This document shows positions 45,313 to 54,393 of a stretch of 60,231 bases of DNA, one piece after another. The notes beneath the pieces were generated by a model. The model did not search any database. It was not told the DNA's origin and saw nothing but the letters and a program-made list of their open reading frames with translations. Made by a program: the position numbers and the translations under genes. Source of the DNA: Candidatus Poribacteria bacterium (GTDB taxonomy: Bacteria; Poribacteria; WGA-4E; WGA-3G); NCBI GenBank assembly GCA_022394775.1, contig JAGFCB010000147.1, positions 1-60,231 of the forward strand, in the 5' to 3' direction. Every line of letters starts with the position of its first letter. The stretch's first letter is position 1.

Positions 45313-47817
45313 CTACTGTTGGATATTTTCGATTACCGTCAAAAAGGCGCGGGCGCGCTGATAGTTTGAATCAATCTTTAGAGCTAGTTCAATGGAACTT
45401 TTCGCAGCTTGACGGGTACCCTTTCTAAGATGTGTAATACCTAAGTTATAGTATGCTTCTTTAAGTTTGTAATTAACGGCTAATGCCTTGCCAAAAGCAC
45501 TTATTGCTTCAGGATATTCTTTCACTTCAAGGTAAGCACATCCGAGATTATAATGTGCTACTGCGAATTCTGAGTTAGCCCTTATAGCTTGTTCAAATTG
45601 CTTAATTGCTTTGTCATAATTATTACGTTCAAATTCAATGCAACCTTGATTGTTACGAGAAGCAGCGCGAGGGGCAACACCCCTATAATTCTGAATCCGA
45701 ATTTTCTTAGGAGGTTCTGGCCCTATTAATTCTTCAGTATTCCCTTGTTTGGCTTTGCCTAGTTGATCCCGTAAGGACGTATTCTCATTGCGTAAATTTC
45801 GATTTTGGCGGATGAGATCTTGCAATTTCTGATTTTGGCGTTGTATCTCTACTTTTTCGTTTTGCAACTGCTGGACTTGAGCCATCAAGTTTTTCGCTTC
45901 CGAGATCTTTTCTGTTAATTGTATTTGTAAGTTTCGATTTTCGGTGAAAGTTTCTGTTTTTTCCTTTCTTAACCGCCGGATGGTAGCATTTTGATCTATA
46001 GTCCCGGATTTACTTTCATCTATTTGATTCTGCAACGCTCGATTTTTGCTGAACGCAACATCATTGTCGTTTCGCAACTGTTGAATTTCAGTATCCTTTG
46101 CAACCAGTTGATTCTGCAACGCTCGATTTTTGTCTTTCTGTTCATTTAGCTGTTTCCGTAAACCTACTATATTTCTGGATGTAGTATTTGTTACAGAATT
46201 TTTACTTGTCAATTCTCTTTGCAATTCACCATTAGCACGATTAAGTTTTTCATTGGAATTTTCCAGAGTTTGTCCCAAAGAAGTCAAACTTTGATTTTCT
46301 AATTCCTTTTGGGCAAGCTGTTTCATCAATACAGCGTTTTGTAAGCGAACCTCATCTCTTGCATTTATTTGTGTTAGAAGGGTGACAAAGCAAATGGCTA
46401 ACGCGACTCCCAAAGTACCAGCAGTAACGAAGTGCCAATTGCCTTTTAATGCATCAGTAATATATTGCCAAAGGTTAATCACAGGGGTTGGTATAGGATC
46501 AGGGGGCGGTGACACCGGTTCAGGAGGATCTGGAGGTTCGGGGGGTGACATAGATTGTATGGCATCCAAAAGTTGGCGGGCATCCTGATAGTACGGATCA
46601 ATCCTTAAGGCTGCATTAGCTGCTGCTGTTGCTTTATTATTTTCACCAGATTTAAAATAGGCAAGCCCCAACGTATGGTGTGCTTCTTTGTGGTTAGGTT
46701 CGTCTCTTATCAGTTGTTCAAGTTTGTGAATGGCATCGGTATACTGTTGATTGTGTAAATAAACGAGTCCAATACCGTAGCGGGCATTCTTATAGTTCGG
46801 ATCAAGTGCTATCGCCTTATCGAATTCCGCGAGAGCCTCGTCATACTGGCTATTGTTTAGAAAGGAAAACCCTCTACTAGTATACTCATTAGCATCTGGT
46901 TGCGGCAATACTGCTTCCAGCGGTTCTAACTGATCAATAGAAGTTTTTGCACAAAAATATTTTAAAGTTGCAGCCAAGTGTTGGATGTCCGGCGATAACT
47001 TTTCAAACTCTTGGAAAATTGCCGATTGGTTAGGATTTTCAAAATCTGCTTTTGAAAACAGCAGTCCGTCGTTGACTCGATTCGCGTCTCCAAATTGAAC
47101 CCAGAGATTAGGTTTTTCAGATAGACTTAAAAACGAAAGGTAAATGACCAACTCCGAGAAATAGTCAACCTTTTCGTTGGCCAGGGTGCCTCTTGCAGGA
47201 TGTTGGTACTCTGGTAATCCCGGAGTTGGACTTGATTGACCACGAAGGGCGGGGACAAATAGACTGTCGTAATCTATCAGTTTAATTTCAACGTCAGCTC
47301 CCTTTCTTTTCAGCAAAATATTCCCATTTTGCAAATCGCCATGCGAAATTCGATGTGTATGTAGGGCTGCAACCATTTTCTGAAATTCATCTGCCACAGT
47401 TTCAAAGACGGTAGCATTCTGCAAATTCTGCTCAATAAAATCACGAAGTAATTCCCCGTTTGCCCATTCCATGCGGGTGATCGGATATTTTTTTCCGTTT
47501 ATCAGAATCCCATCGGAAACATATTCAAAATCAACAAAATATGGTAAACGAACCTGCTTCAAGTAGGCATCTATCTTTTCATACCGATTTTTAGCATCAC
47601 CTATATCTCTAGTCCAGCATCGCAACGCGTAAGTGTCAGTAGCTACCTTAATAGGAAAAACGGTTGAAAAACCACCAGAGTAAACCAGCAACTGATTGGT
47701 AGAGCTTCTCAGGGGTTTACCCATTCTGAGTTTTGGGTATAATAGACTAACATCTGGGTATCCACAGACAGCTTGTGCATAATCTGCTGGCGTTGGCCAA
47801 AGCATAATTTGCTCCAA
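45313..47817 (-). CDS. Membrane protein kinase-like protein with TPR and coiled coil
   Basis: The 834-residue protein has an N-terminal kinase-like domain, TPR units (about 305-410), one membrane helix (WHFVTAGTLGVALAICFVTLL, near 450-470), a long coiled coil (about 475-700) and C-terminal TPR units (about 730-825). The kinase lobe has a glycine loop (YSGGFSTVFPIK) and the catalytic loop HGDLQNGN with Asp161. The magnesium motif is IDYD in place of DFG. The usual ATP-binding lysine is Arg66 (YALRCW). So it could be an atypical kinase or a pseudokinase. It is last in a five-gene set with PP2C and vWA partners, from which a phosphorylation switch is inferred. Confidence 0.86.
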   Translation of the reverse strand: MEQIMLWPTPADYAQAVCGYPDVSLLYPKLRMGKPLRSSTNQLLVYSGGFSTVFPIKVATDTYALRCWTRDIGDAKNRYEKIDAYLKQVRLPYFVDFEYVSDGILINGKKYPITRMEWANGELLRDFIEQNLQNATVFETVADEFQKMVAALHTHRISHGDLQNGNILLKRKGADVEIKLIDYDSLFVPALRGQSSPTPGLPEYQHPARGTLANEKVDYFSELVIYLSFLSLSEKPNLWVQFGDANRVNDGLLFSKADFENPNQSAIFQEFEKLSPDIQHLAATLKYFCAKTSIDQLEPLEAVLPQPDANEYTSRGFSFLNNSQYDEALAEFDKAIALDPNYKNARYGIGLVYLHNQQYTDAIHKLEQLIRDEPNHKEAHHTLGLAYFKSGENNKATAAANAALRIDPYYQDARQLLDAIQSMSPPEPPDPPEPVSPPPDPIPTPVINLWQYITDALKGNWHFVTAGTLGVALAICFVTLLTQINARDEVRLQNAVLMKQLAQKELENQSLTSLGQTLENSNEKLNRANGELQRELTSKNSVTNTTSRNIVGLRKQLNEQKDKNRALQNQLVAKDTEIQQLRNDNDVAFSKNRALQNQIDESKSGTIDQNATIRRLRKEKTETFTENRNLQIQLTEKISEAKNLMAQVQQLQNEKVEIQRQNQKLQDLIRQNRNLRNENTSLRDQLGKAKQGNTEELIGPEPPKKIRIQNYRGVAPRAASRNNQGCIEFERNNYDKAIKQFEQAIRANSEFAVAHYNLGCAYLEVKEYPEAISAFGKALAVNYKLKEAYYNLGITHLRKGTRQAAKSSIELALKIDSNYQRARAFLTVIENIQQ

Positions 47818-47825
47818 TTATTTCG

Positions 47826-48767
47826 TTAATTTTTATTAAGTAAAATCAAGACGAGAATAATAAATCCGACAAAAAACCCAAAAACGCCTGCAAGTATCAA
47901 CCAAAAGAGAAAACTTAAGGTATTCGACACCGATTGAATATCTTCTGAGATCAACGTTTCGGGATAGACTTCTGGTTGAATATCTTCAACTTCGGGCGAT
48001 TGAGATTCCTCAACCGAAATGAGCATTAGTGTGACATCGTCATTCACTAAACGAATGTCTTCTTGATCACGTGCTATATTGACGAATTGGTTGAATTGAT
48101 CATTAGTTTCTATTTGTTTAAGTTGATCCAGAGCTTTTTCTAATGTATCTTTACCAGTTTCTTTATGTTGCACAATCCATTTTGCCAAAGCATCCGTTGC
48201 CAAAATAAACAGATCCCCCGGCAGGGCTTTATCAGATTTCACCTCCGGAGGGCCTCCAACTGGATTATCTTTCTCGAAACTGGCAAAACTTTTTGGACGA
48301 TATTGAAAATCCGATAATCCATCTAAAAGGTAACTTTTAAACTCAGAATCATTTTGATGAAAGAGGCAGCTATCTCCTATAATTAGAGCTTTCCATTCCC
48401 CTTTGTCAACGTTAAATTCAATACCTATAAAAGTGGAAAGGGCTGATTCTAGTTTGGATAACCGGTCAACAAGCATATAAGCCTTAGTTTCCTGGACTGT
48501 TTGGGATACCCATTCCAACCACTCTTGCTGAATAGGTTCAATCCACGCTTCCCAATTTTCCTCCTCGAACGACAAAGAGAGTCCGTCTGGATAACAGAAG
48601 CGTTTTACCAGAAGTTTTGCCCACTGTCTGGGAAAGAAGGACAAAGTAGCTCCATCTGCCACTGCGTAACGACCTACCGACTCATTATGCTTCCTGGCAT
48701 CTTGGCAGTCAGCAGTAGTCTCCCCTTTCTTGGGCGTAATGAAACTTTTAACAGTTAATTTTATCAT
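47826..48767 (-). CDS. PP2C-like Ser/Thr phosphatase with C-terminal membrane helix
   Basis: The 313-residue protein has the PP2C-family order of motifs in a degenerate form: TTADCQDARKHNESVGRYAVADGAT (metal Asp at 38), LIIGDSCLF, LFILATDALAKWIV, and NDDVTLMLISV. The C-terminal helix (FLFWLILAGVFGFFVGFIILVLILL) anchors it to the membrane. It overlaps in context with the kinase, whose start is 8 bp downstream, and it probably opposes or senses kinase phosphorylation. The DG of the first metal loop is present, but the second Gly pair usual in PP2C (DGhGG) is replaced. Confidence 0.83.
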   Translation of the reverse strand: MIKLTVKSFITPKKGETTADCQDARKHNESVGRYAVADGATLSFFPRQWAKLLVKRFCYPDGLSLSFEEENWEAWIEPIQQEWLEWVSQTVQETKAYMLVDRLSKLESALSTFIGIEFNVDKGEWKALIIGDSCLFHQNDSEFKSYLLDGLSDFQYRPKSFASFEKDNPVGGPPEVKSDKALPGDLFILATDALAKWIVQHKETGKDTLEKALDQLKQIETNDQFNQFVNIARDQEDIRLVNDDVTLMLISVEESQSPEVEDIQPEVYPETLISEDIQSVSNTLSFLFWLILAGVFGFFVGFIILVLILLNKN

Positions 48768-48833
48768 CTAACAACCCATTATGTCCTATACCAGTACTTG
48801 AAGTGCTGCTGAAGGACTTTCTAAGCAAACTAC

Positions 48834-50063
48834 CTATTCAGAAACGTTTGCAGGTAGGTTTGTACCTGGAGAACCAAATTCTATTAAACGAGTGGTCAAG
48901 ACTTCACTAGCGTCATACGCAAAGCACCGGGCACCCGGTTGAGGAGAAAAACCATGCGCTTCAGCTACAGAAAACAAAGGTTTTGGCAATGGACTAGAGA
49001 TACTAAAGAGAAAATCAGCAAACGAATTATCAGCAAATTGAGCATTGCTATTTGGAAAAACCAACTCAAAACCACCATCCGCAATGTGAATATTGTATAC
49101 TAAAACATTCCCATCTGTAGTTTGGAGATTCATGACTGATCTCGCGGCATCTCCAGTCAAATCAGGATGTGTCGGTTCTCCATCTGTAACATTAATAACA
49201 ACTGGCGGAAAACTGTCGGGCCAGTCAGATGTCCAACGCTGGACAACTTCAGAAGCGCGTTGAAATGCCTCATGCATTGGAGTGTTACCACTCGCCAGCG
49301 GTTGCAACCAAATAGGCAATTCAGCTTCAACTTCAACAATTCCACCGGCTCCGTCTGGAATGGATTTTTTGACTTTCTTAACTTCAGCCGGTGATGCGTA
49401 AACATCTGCTATCATACCTTCAACGATACAATCTACATGTTCGCCATAACTGACGACACAGATATAGCATCGCTGCCTGATATCGGAACCTAATTGACAG
49501 TTTAAAGCAAGGTTGTAGATAGCACGATTGACAATTATTGATGCTCTCTCCGCCTTAGTTCCAGTTTGCCAATCTTCACTCATTGACCAGGATTGATCGA
49601 TCAAAATGACAATACAACCCGGATTAGATGTTCCAATGGGTACATTACTATATTCGGCTTTTGACGATGTTCCTGTAGGGACGATGTTATCTGCCATTTC
49701 AGTCTCCTCTTTAAGTACACCTTTTTCAAAATCAGAAAGATCAATTTGTTGGAACCGATTGTGGCGCAGGTTCTCGTAAAAAACCCACGAATCCCGCTCA
49801 ATCCGAGGCGCAAATATACCAAACGATGTGTCGGTTGCACTAAGATAACTTTTCAGTTGAGGTATCCCATAATTTGCCCCGCCCGGCGATTTGCATTCTG
49901 CAATAGCGAGAAATTTTCCATCAGCATCACGAATCACAACATCGGCTGCGCGGTTATCCGTTCCCATTTGAATTTCGCATTCTTTGATAATAGAAAATTG
50001 CGAGAATTTCGGCTCAGAAAAATATGCAATGACTTCTTCTACCACCTTATCTTCTGGTTTCAT
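48834..50063 (-). CDS. HsdR_N-like nuclease domain fused to a von Willebrand A domain
   Basis: The 409-residue protein joins two domains. Residues 1-115 resemble the N-terminal PD-(D/E)XK-type domain of type I restriction subunits: Asp41 in RAADVVIRD and the pair Glu56-x-Lys58 in AIAECKSP match the acidic/Lys nuclease pattern, and YFSEPKFSQFSIIKEC and LKSYLSATDTSFGIFA complete the fold. Residues 148-400 are a vWA domain with a MIDAS site DQSWSMS (Asp156, Ser158, Ser160), then GNTPM and NVTDGEP. TerY-like vWA proteins are typically linked to PP2C and kinase genes, as here. The fusion to a nuclease domain is unusual. It could cleave DNA only if the domain is active; it may be a sensor. Confidence 0.85.
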   Translation of the reverse strand: MKPEDKVVEEVIAYFSEPKFSQFSIIKECEIQMGTDNRAADVVIRDADGKFLAIAECKSPGGANYGIPQLKSYLSATDTSFGIFAPRIERDSWVFYENLRHNRFQQIDLSDFEKGVLKEETEMADNIVPTGTSSKAEYSNVPIGTSNPGCIVILIDQSWSMSEDWQTGTKAERASIIVNRAIYNLALNCQLGSDIRQRCYICVVSYGEHVDCIVEGMIADVYASPAEVKKVKKSIPDGAGGIVEVEAELPIWLQPLASGNTPMHEAFQRASEVVQRWTSDWPDSFPPVVINVTDGEPTHPDLTGDAARSVMNLQTTDGNVLVYNIHIADGGFELVFPNSNAQFADNSFADFLFSISSPLPKPLFSVAEAHGFSPQPGARCFAYDASEVLTTRLIEFGSPGTNLPANVSE

Positions 50064-50146
50064 AAAGATTTTTGTTCTCCTAATGTTCTGATTTCTAACA
50101 GATTAATTATAGATAAAATGTGACTAATTTCGCGTTCATGTTTTGC

Positions 50147-51229
50147 CTACTCAAGAATTCTTCTCTCAAAATCGGAACGTTCAATTCGTCGAAACCGGTT
50201 GTGGCGCAAATTCTCATAGAAGATCCATGAATCTCTACTTGTGCCAGTGGCAAAGATACCGAACGGTGTATCGGTTGCACTAAGGAAACTCTTCAGTGGC
50301 TCTGGCCCATAATCCGACGGTGTTGGTAACTTGCACTCTGCGATGGTGATAAAATTTCCTTCAGTATCTTGCAAAACAAGATCAGCTCTGCTATGGATTG
50401 TTCCCATCTGAATTTTACACTCCCTGAGAGTAGCAAATTTAGCAAACTTCGGTTCAGAGAAATACTCAATAACTGACGTTACTACATTGAGTTCTTGCAG
50501 TCGTTCCCGAATAGCAATGCTGAAATCTTTTTCTTTTTGCTTTTCTGCAAGTTCCAATGCTTGCTGGAGATCTGCCTTTGCCCCCATAAGGTCATTCAGA
50601 CTGGATTTTGCTTCGCCACGCCCAGCATAAACACTAATATCATCTCGATGGATACGACTTGCTAAATCATAGGCAGAAATAGCCTCTTTCGTCTTACCAC
50701 CTTTCCAAAGAAGGCAGGCAACAGAGAGAAAAGCAAAGAAGAAACCTGTCTCGATCTGCGCCGACATAGGGGAAGAGACATTTTTGTTTTTGTCAGTTGT
50801 TTTAGCAGATACCTCTTTGGCTAGTTCCGGATAGAGATCCACCAACTTTCGAAAGTGCTGATCTTCGTACGTTTTCATAAGTACACCAACCAATGTCATT
50901 GCTGCCGATAAAGGGTGATTTTCATCATCACCGACACCATAGATTAAATCGTCTAAGATTACTGAAAGTTGTTGGTATTCGGTTTCTGTTATCATAACGC
51001 GATTAAGGTCTTCGTTCCGATTCGCGATATCGATGAGCAGATTTAGTAAACTTATAAGCCACTGTGCAGCACTTTCCGGGTAAGGGACAATATCAATGAA
51101 TGCTTTAGCGAGAGGTTGTACCGATGGAAGCAATACCTGTTTTGAGAGTCCATGAGCATTTAAGACTCGTGGGCCAAAATTCGTGAACGTTGACAATATA
51201 TTTTGTGGAGTTCGCGTTCCAGTTGACAT
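50147..51229 (-). CDS. Antitoxin-like/TPR protein with C-terminal HsdR_N-like nuclease domain
   Basis: The 360-residue protein ends in a domain (247-360) clearly homologous to residues 1-115 of the vWA fusion downstream: YFSEPKFAKFATLREC, Asp283 in RADLVLQD, Glu298-x-Lys300 in IAECKLP, and SFLSATDTPFGIFATG...FYENLRHNRF. TPR-like helices lie at about 160-240 (EAISAYDLASRIHRDDISVYAGRGEAKSSL). Residues about 79-125 (ITETEYQQLSVILDDL...LVGVLMKTYEDQHFRKL) recall the HigA-type antitoxin (ITTEEEYE...LIEAYEDEHYPI). The HigB-type toxin gene lies 6 bp upstream. This assignment is by pattern only. No helix-turn-helix follows the antitoxin-like segment. Confidence 0.78.
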   Translation of the reverse strand: MSTGTRTPQNILSTFTNFGPRVLNAHGLSKQVLLPSVQPLAKAFIDIVPYPESAAQWLISLLNLLIDIANRNEDLNRVMITETEYQQLSVILDDLIYGVGDDENHPLSAAMTLVGVLMKTYEDQHFRKLVDLYPELAKEVSAKTTDKNKNVSSPMSAQIETGFFFAFLSVACLLWKGGKTKEAISAYDLASRIHRDDISVYAGRGEAKSSLNDLMGAKADLQQALELAEKQKEKDFSIAIRERLQELNVVTSVIEYFSEPKFAKFATLRECKIQMGTIHSRADLVLQDTEGNFITIAECKLPTPSDYGPEPLKSFLSATDTPFGIFATGTSRDSWIFYENLRHNRFRRIERSDFERRILE

Positions 51230-51235
51230 TGTTTG

Positions 51236-51577
51236 TTATCTCCTTCTGTTCCACGCATCGTACTCAGCGTGTGTTAACACTTCATGAATGAAAACTTGCT
51301 GAGATTCATATCGTATAATTGCAATAAGTCGCGCTTTGTTACCACCAATATTGAAAATTGTAAATATCATCTCTCGGTTGTCGTATGGAACCTGCTGCCT
51401 TAGTTGCACAGGCGTTTCCTTTTTCACTAAGTCGGCGTGTGGAAACGTTTCTCGCAATTCATTTATTGAACTGAAACCCCTTTGTCCGATCAATTCAAGC
51501 CAACGGAAAAGTCCCGATCTGGAGGTGGAATGTCTTCGCGCAAATTCAACGAGTTTGTGTTCGGCAATAATCTGCAT
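51236..51577 (-). CDS. higB: HigB-type mRNA interferase toxin
   Basis: The 113-residue protein fits the HigB/RelE-superfamily toxin family. It starts MQIIAEHKLVEFARRHSTSRSGLFRWLELI, has SINELRETFPHADLV and the diagnostic C-terminal core IFTIFNIGGNKARLIAIIRYESQQVFIHEVLTHAEYD. The family cleaves translated mRNA on the ribosome. Its usual antitoxin partner is a ~110-residue HigA with a helix-turn-helix, here not present as a separate gene. The gene immediately downstream has an antitoxin-like segment instead. It is the first gene of the cassette in transcription order; an A/T-rich region without genes lies upstream. Confidence 0.88.
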   Translation of the reverse strand: MQIIAEHKLVEFARRHSTSRSGLFRWLELIGQRGFSSINELRETFPHADLVKKETPVQLRQQVPYDNREMIFTIFNIGGNKARLIAIIRYESQQVFIHEVLTHAEYDAWNRRR

Positions 51578-51811
51578 CGATAAGTTGTCTCAAAAAATAG
51601 GAGTCGCGAGCATAGTTGCTCACAGATGAAATTGTACACTGATTTGCAAAAGATTTCAAGGAAAAGGTTAGAATAATAAATTTGACTTGTTAGATGAAAA
51701 TATGTTATCATATATATTGTATTAACAACTTTTGCTAACAAAATCTAAGTCAACAGAACCGCCTTCAAATTTAACAAATAGTTAACAAGAAAAAATGAAG
51801 GTAAATCACAT

Positions 51812-52190
51812 TTCATGAACAACGTAAAAATGAATCAATGTTATCGAGTGCTACCACTCTATGTATCCATTGGTTTTATAGCACTTCAAGGTGGGATTCA
51901 CTGAAAAAATATTGCCCAATTGTTCATGAAAATTCCGAAGATCCAAAATTTTTGAATGCCACAAACCCATGTCCCCAGCGGTGTGAAAGCCTTACAAATT
52001 CACCTATAAGAATCGTGAACAATCATGAACAATCATGAACAAAATAGCATCGCATCAGAGACAAATTATCGAGACGAACGCAGTGATTGACTCACGTCAG
52101 AGGCTATTACCCCGCAAATAGAAAAAAATGAACATATCGCGATTGTTCACGATTTTTCATGGGATGTTCATGAAATGTTCATAAAACCTC
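51812..52190. repeat. Cluster of TGTTCATGA/TCATGAACA repeats in an 820-bp gene-free interval
   Basis: The interval 51578-52401 carries no convincing gene. Between 51812 and 52190 a short word recurs in both orientations: TTCATGAACAA (51812), ATTGTTCATGAA (51919), three tandem 10-bp units ATCRTGAACA (52011-52042), GATTGTTCAC (52141) and TGTTCATGAAATGTTCAT (52165). The palindromic core (TTCATGAA) suggests a protein-binding or iteron-like array. Just upstream (51682-51711) TTGACT-18 bp-TATCAT could be a plus-strand promoter. What it serves is unclear. Confidence 0.55.
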
Positions 52191-52340
52191 CAGATTTTAC
52201 CTCTAAAGATCAAGAAGCATTAACAGTTGAAAAAAGTTAACGTTTAGGTAATTATTGTTCGGCAAAAATAAATACATAGACCGAGTATCGAACACTGAAT
52301 AATCCGGTACCGTTCTCAGAATCACGGCAACACGCCTCCC

Positions 52341-52369
52341 TTGCAAACTTCCCCGAAACACTGTATAAT
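52341..52369 (+). promoter_or_regulatory. Sigma-70-type promoter of the first membrane-protein unit
   Basis: TTGCAA (52341-52346) and TATAAT (52364-52369) are separated by exactly 17 bp, ahead of the polytopic protein at 52402. The same promoter sequence recurs at 54394-54422. The leader after it shares GACGcAAAtTTGTGCT with that copy. Confidence 0.8.
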
Positions 52370-52401
52370 AGACGCAAATTTGTGCTTCAGCAGGGACAGG
52401 A

Positions 52402-54342
52402 ATGGAAACCAACGGAAACCGGAGACCCAACCAGGTTAAAGGACTTGTTAAACCGCATATTCTACTGATCGGTTTAGTGCTCGTCGCCTTTAACAGCTAC
52501 TGGTGCTTGATGGGGACAGAGGTGTGGCACTCGACGCAGTTGACGATTGCCTCGTTGTTCTTTAATGCGGTTTTCACGCTTCTGATCTTCGTACTTATCA
52601 ACCTATTGCTCCAACGGTTTATCCCGCGTCTGGCGATGTCGCAAGCCGACCTGCAAACCATCTATGTCATGGTCGTGATGGTAACAACGATCAGCGGACA
52701 TACCATGATGGGATACCTCATTCCCGTCCTCGCGCATACATTTCAATTCGCAACCCCCGAAAATGAATGGCTATCGCTCTTCGGAAACAGTATCCCCAGT
52801 TGGATTGCTGTCAAAAGCCCGCGCATTGTAGACGGGTTCTACAACGGAGATGCTACGCTCTATGATTCTGCTACGCTAAATGCGTGGATACCCCCCGTGC
52901 TATCTTGGTCGAGTTTTGTGATTGCGCTCTGGTTAACGTTGTTAGCCGTAACGGTCTTTCTCCGCAAGCAGTGGACGGAAAATGAACGGCTGAATTATCC
53001 GATCGTCCAACTCCCGTTGGCATTGACGAGCAACCCGAAACGCTTTTTTACATCGCCGTGGATGTGGCTCGGCTTCGCACTCGCGGGGAGCGCGGAACTG
53101 CTAAATGGACTGAGTTTCCTGTTTCCAGAGATCCCATCGCTACCCATTAGAAACAAATCGCTCGGACAATTCAGTTCAAAGCCGTGGAGTGCGATGGGAC
53201 CGATTCGCATCTCTTTCTATCCGTTTAGCATCGGGTTGATGTTCTTCACGCCGTTGGATCTCTCTTTTTCTTGCTGGTTCTTCTGGTTACTGACCCGTCT
53301 TCAGATGGTCGTGACGGATATGTTCGGGGCACGTAATATCTATAACCTTGAACAACAGACCGGGGCATGGATAGCGTTTGGATGTATCCCGTTATGGATG
53401 GGACGACGGCACTATGGACGTATTATCCGTAAAGTTTTTGGGATCGCCCAACGCCGCGGGGAACCACCACCGGACGATTCCGCGGAACCGATGCGCTATC
53501 GCACTGCTGCGGTGTTGTTCACTGTCGGGTTGATGTTCCTTTTCTTCTTCTGTTTCCAGATGGGGATGACCTTCTGGGCAATTGGACTCTTTTTTCTCTT
53601 CTACTTTCCGATGATTCTCGGTATCACCCGTATCCGCGCCGAGATTGGTCCGCCACTGCATCAACTTGTCCTTGTCGATCCGGGGCGGACGATGGTATTG
53701 GCGTTAGGCACACGTCGGTTAGGCACAGGCAATCTGATGGGCTTAACGTTTCTCTATCCGTTTGTGCGCTGTTTCCGCGCACATCCGACACCGAGTGAAC
53801 TGGAGGCGTTCCGTCTCGCAGAGCAGAGTCGCATCGGTTACCGTCAACTTCTCATCGGTATGATCTTAGCGATTGTGTTCGGTATCCTGATAACGTTTTG
53901 GGCGTATTTGCACGTCCTGTACGATATGGGTGCTGGGAGCAAGGCGCGCGGCTGGATCGTTTATATGGGGTGGGAGACGTTTAACCGTTTGCAAACATGG
54001 CTTGTCAGTCCACGGGAGACGAGTGGTCCGGAACTGGGTGTCATCGGTGGTAGTTTCCTATTCACGATCTTCCTGATGATCATGAAGATTCGGTTTCTGT
54101 GGTGGCCCCTACATCCAGCAGGTTACGTGTTAGTCAGTGGTACCGGAATGGGAAGATTATGGTTCACTATCTTTTTAGGTTGGTTAGCGAAGGCAATCGT
54201 GTTAAAGATTGGTGGTGTGAAACTCTATCGGCAAGCGGTACCGTTCTTTTTGGGGTTAATCTTAGGGGATTACACACTCGGGTGTCTCTGGAGTCTCATC
54301 GGACTGGTGCTGCAGATACCGACCTATATTGTGTGGCATTGA
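52402..54342 (+). CDS. Large polytopic membrane protein, DUF6784/DUF6785-like, copy 1
   Basis: The 646-residue protein has about a dozen hydrophobic segments (PHILLIGLVLVAFNSYW; SLFFNAVFTLLIFVLINLLL; VLFTVGLMFLFFFCFQMGMTF; GMILAIVFGILITFWAYLHVL). The loops carry conserved-looking blocks (ERLNYPIVQLPLALTSNPKRFFTSPWMW; WRKHYGRII; RIRAEIGPPLHQL; HPTPSELEAFRLAE). The general pattern resembles the uncharacterised membrane families seen in Planctomycetes, Armatimonadetes and Poribacteria, distantly like OPT transporters. I recognise no substrate site. A second copy at 55184-57124 is almost identical, even at DNA level in its last third. Confidence 0.75.
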   Translation: METNGNRRPNQVKGLVKPHILLIGLVLVAFNSYWCLMGTEVWHSTQLTIASLFFNAVFTLLIFVLINLLLQRFIPRLAMSQADLQTIYVMVVMVTTISGHTMMGYLIPVLAHTFQFATPENEWLSLFGNSIPSWIAVKSPRIVDGFYNGDATLYDSATLNAWIPPVLSWSSFVIALWLTLLAVTVFLRKQWTENERLNYPIVQLPLALTSNPKRFFTSPWMWLGFALAGSAELLNGLSFLFPEIPSLPIRNKSLGQFSSKPWSAMGPIRISFYPFSIGLMFFTPLDLSFSCWFFWLLTRLQMVVTDMFGARNIYNLEQQTGAWIAFGCIPLWMGRRHYGRIIRKVFGIAQRRGEPPPDDSAEPMRYRTAAVLFTVGLMFLFFFCFQMGMTFWAIGLFFLFYFPMILGITRIRAEIGPPLHQLVLVDPGRTMVLALGTRRLGTGNLMGLTFLYPFVRCFRAHPTPSELEAFRLAEQSRIGYRQLLIGMILAIVFGILITFWAYLHVLYDMGAGSKARGWIVYMGWETFNRLQTWLVSPRETSGPELGVIGGSFLFTIFLMIMKIRFLWWPLHPAGYVLVSGTGMGRLWFTIFLGWLAKAIVLKIGGVKLYRQAVPFFLGLILGDYTLGCLWSLIGLVLQIPTYIVWH

Positions 54343-54393
54343 GGGTTCGGTTATCAGTAGAACTGATGGTTCTGAAGTGAAACACATCACCGC

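Noticed and set aside
51838..52038. 66-codon ORF
   Set aside because: No ribosome site or recognisable domain, and it lies in the TGTTCATGA repeat region.
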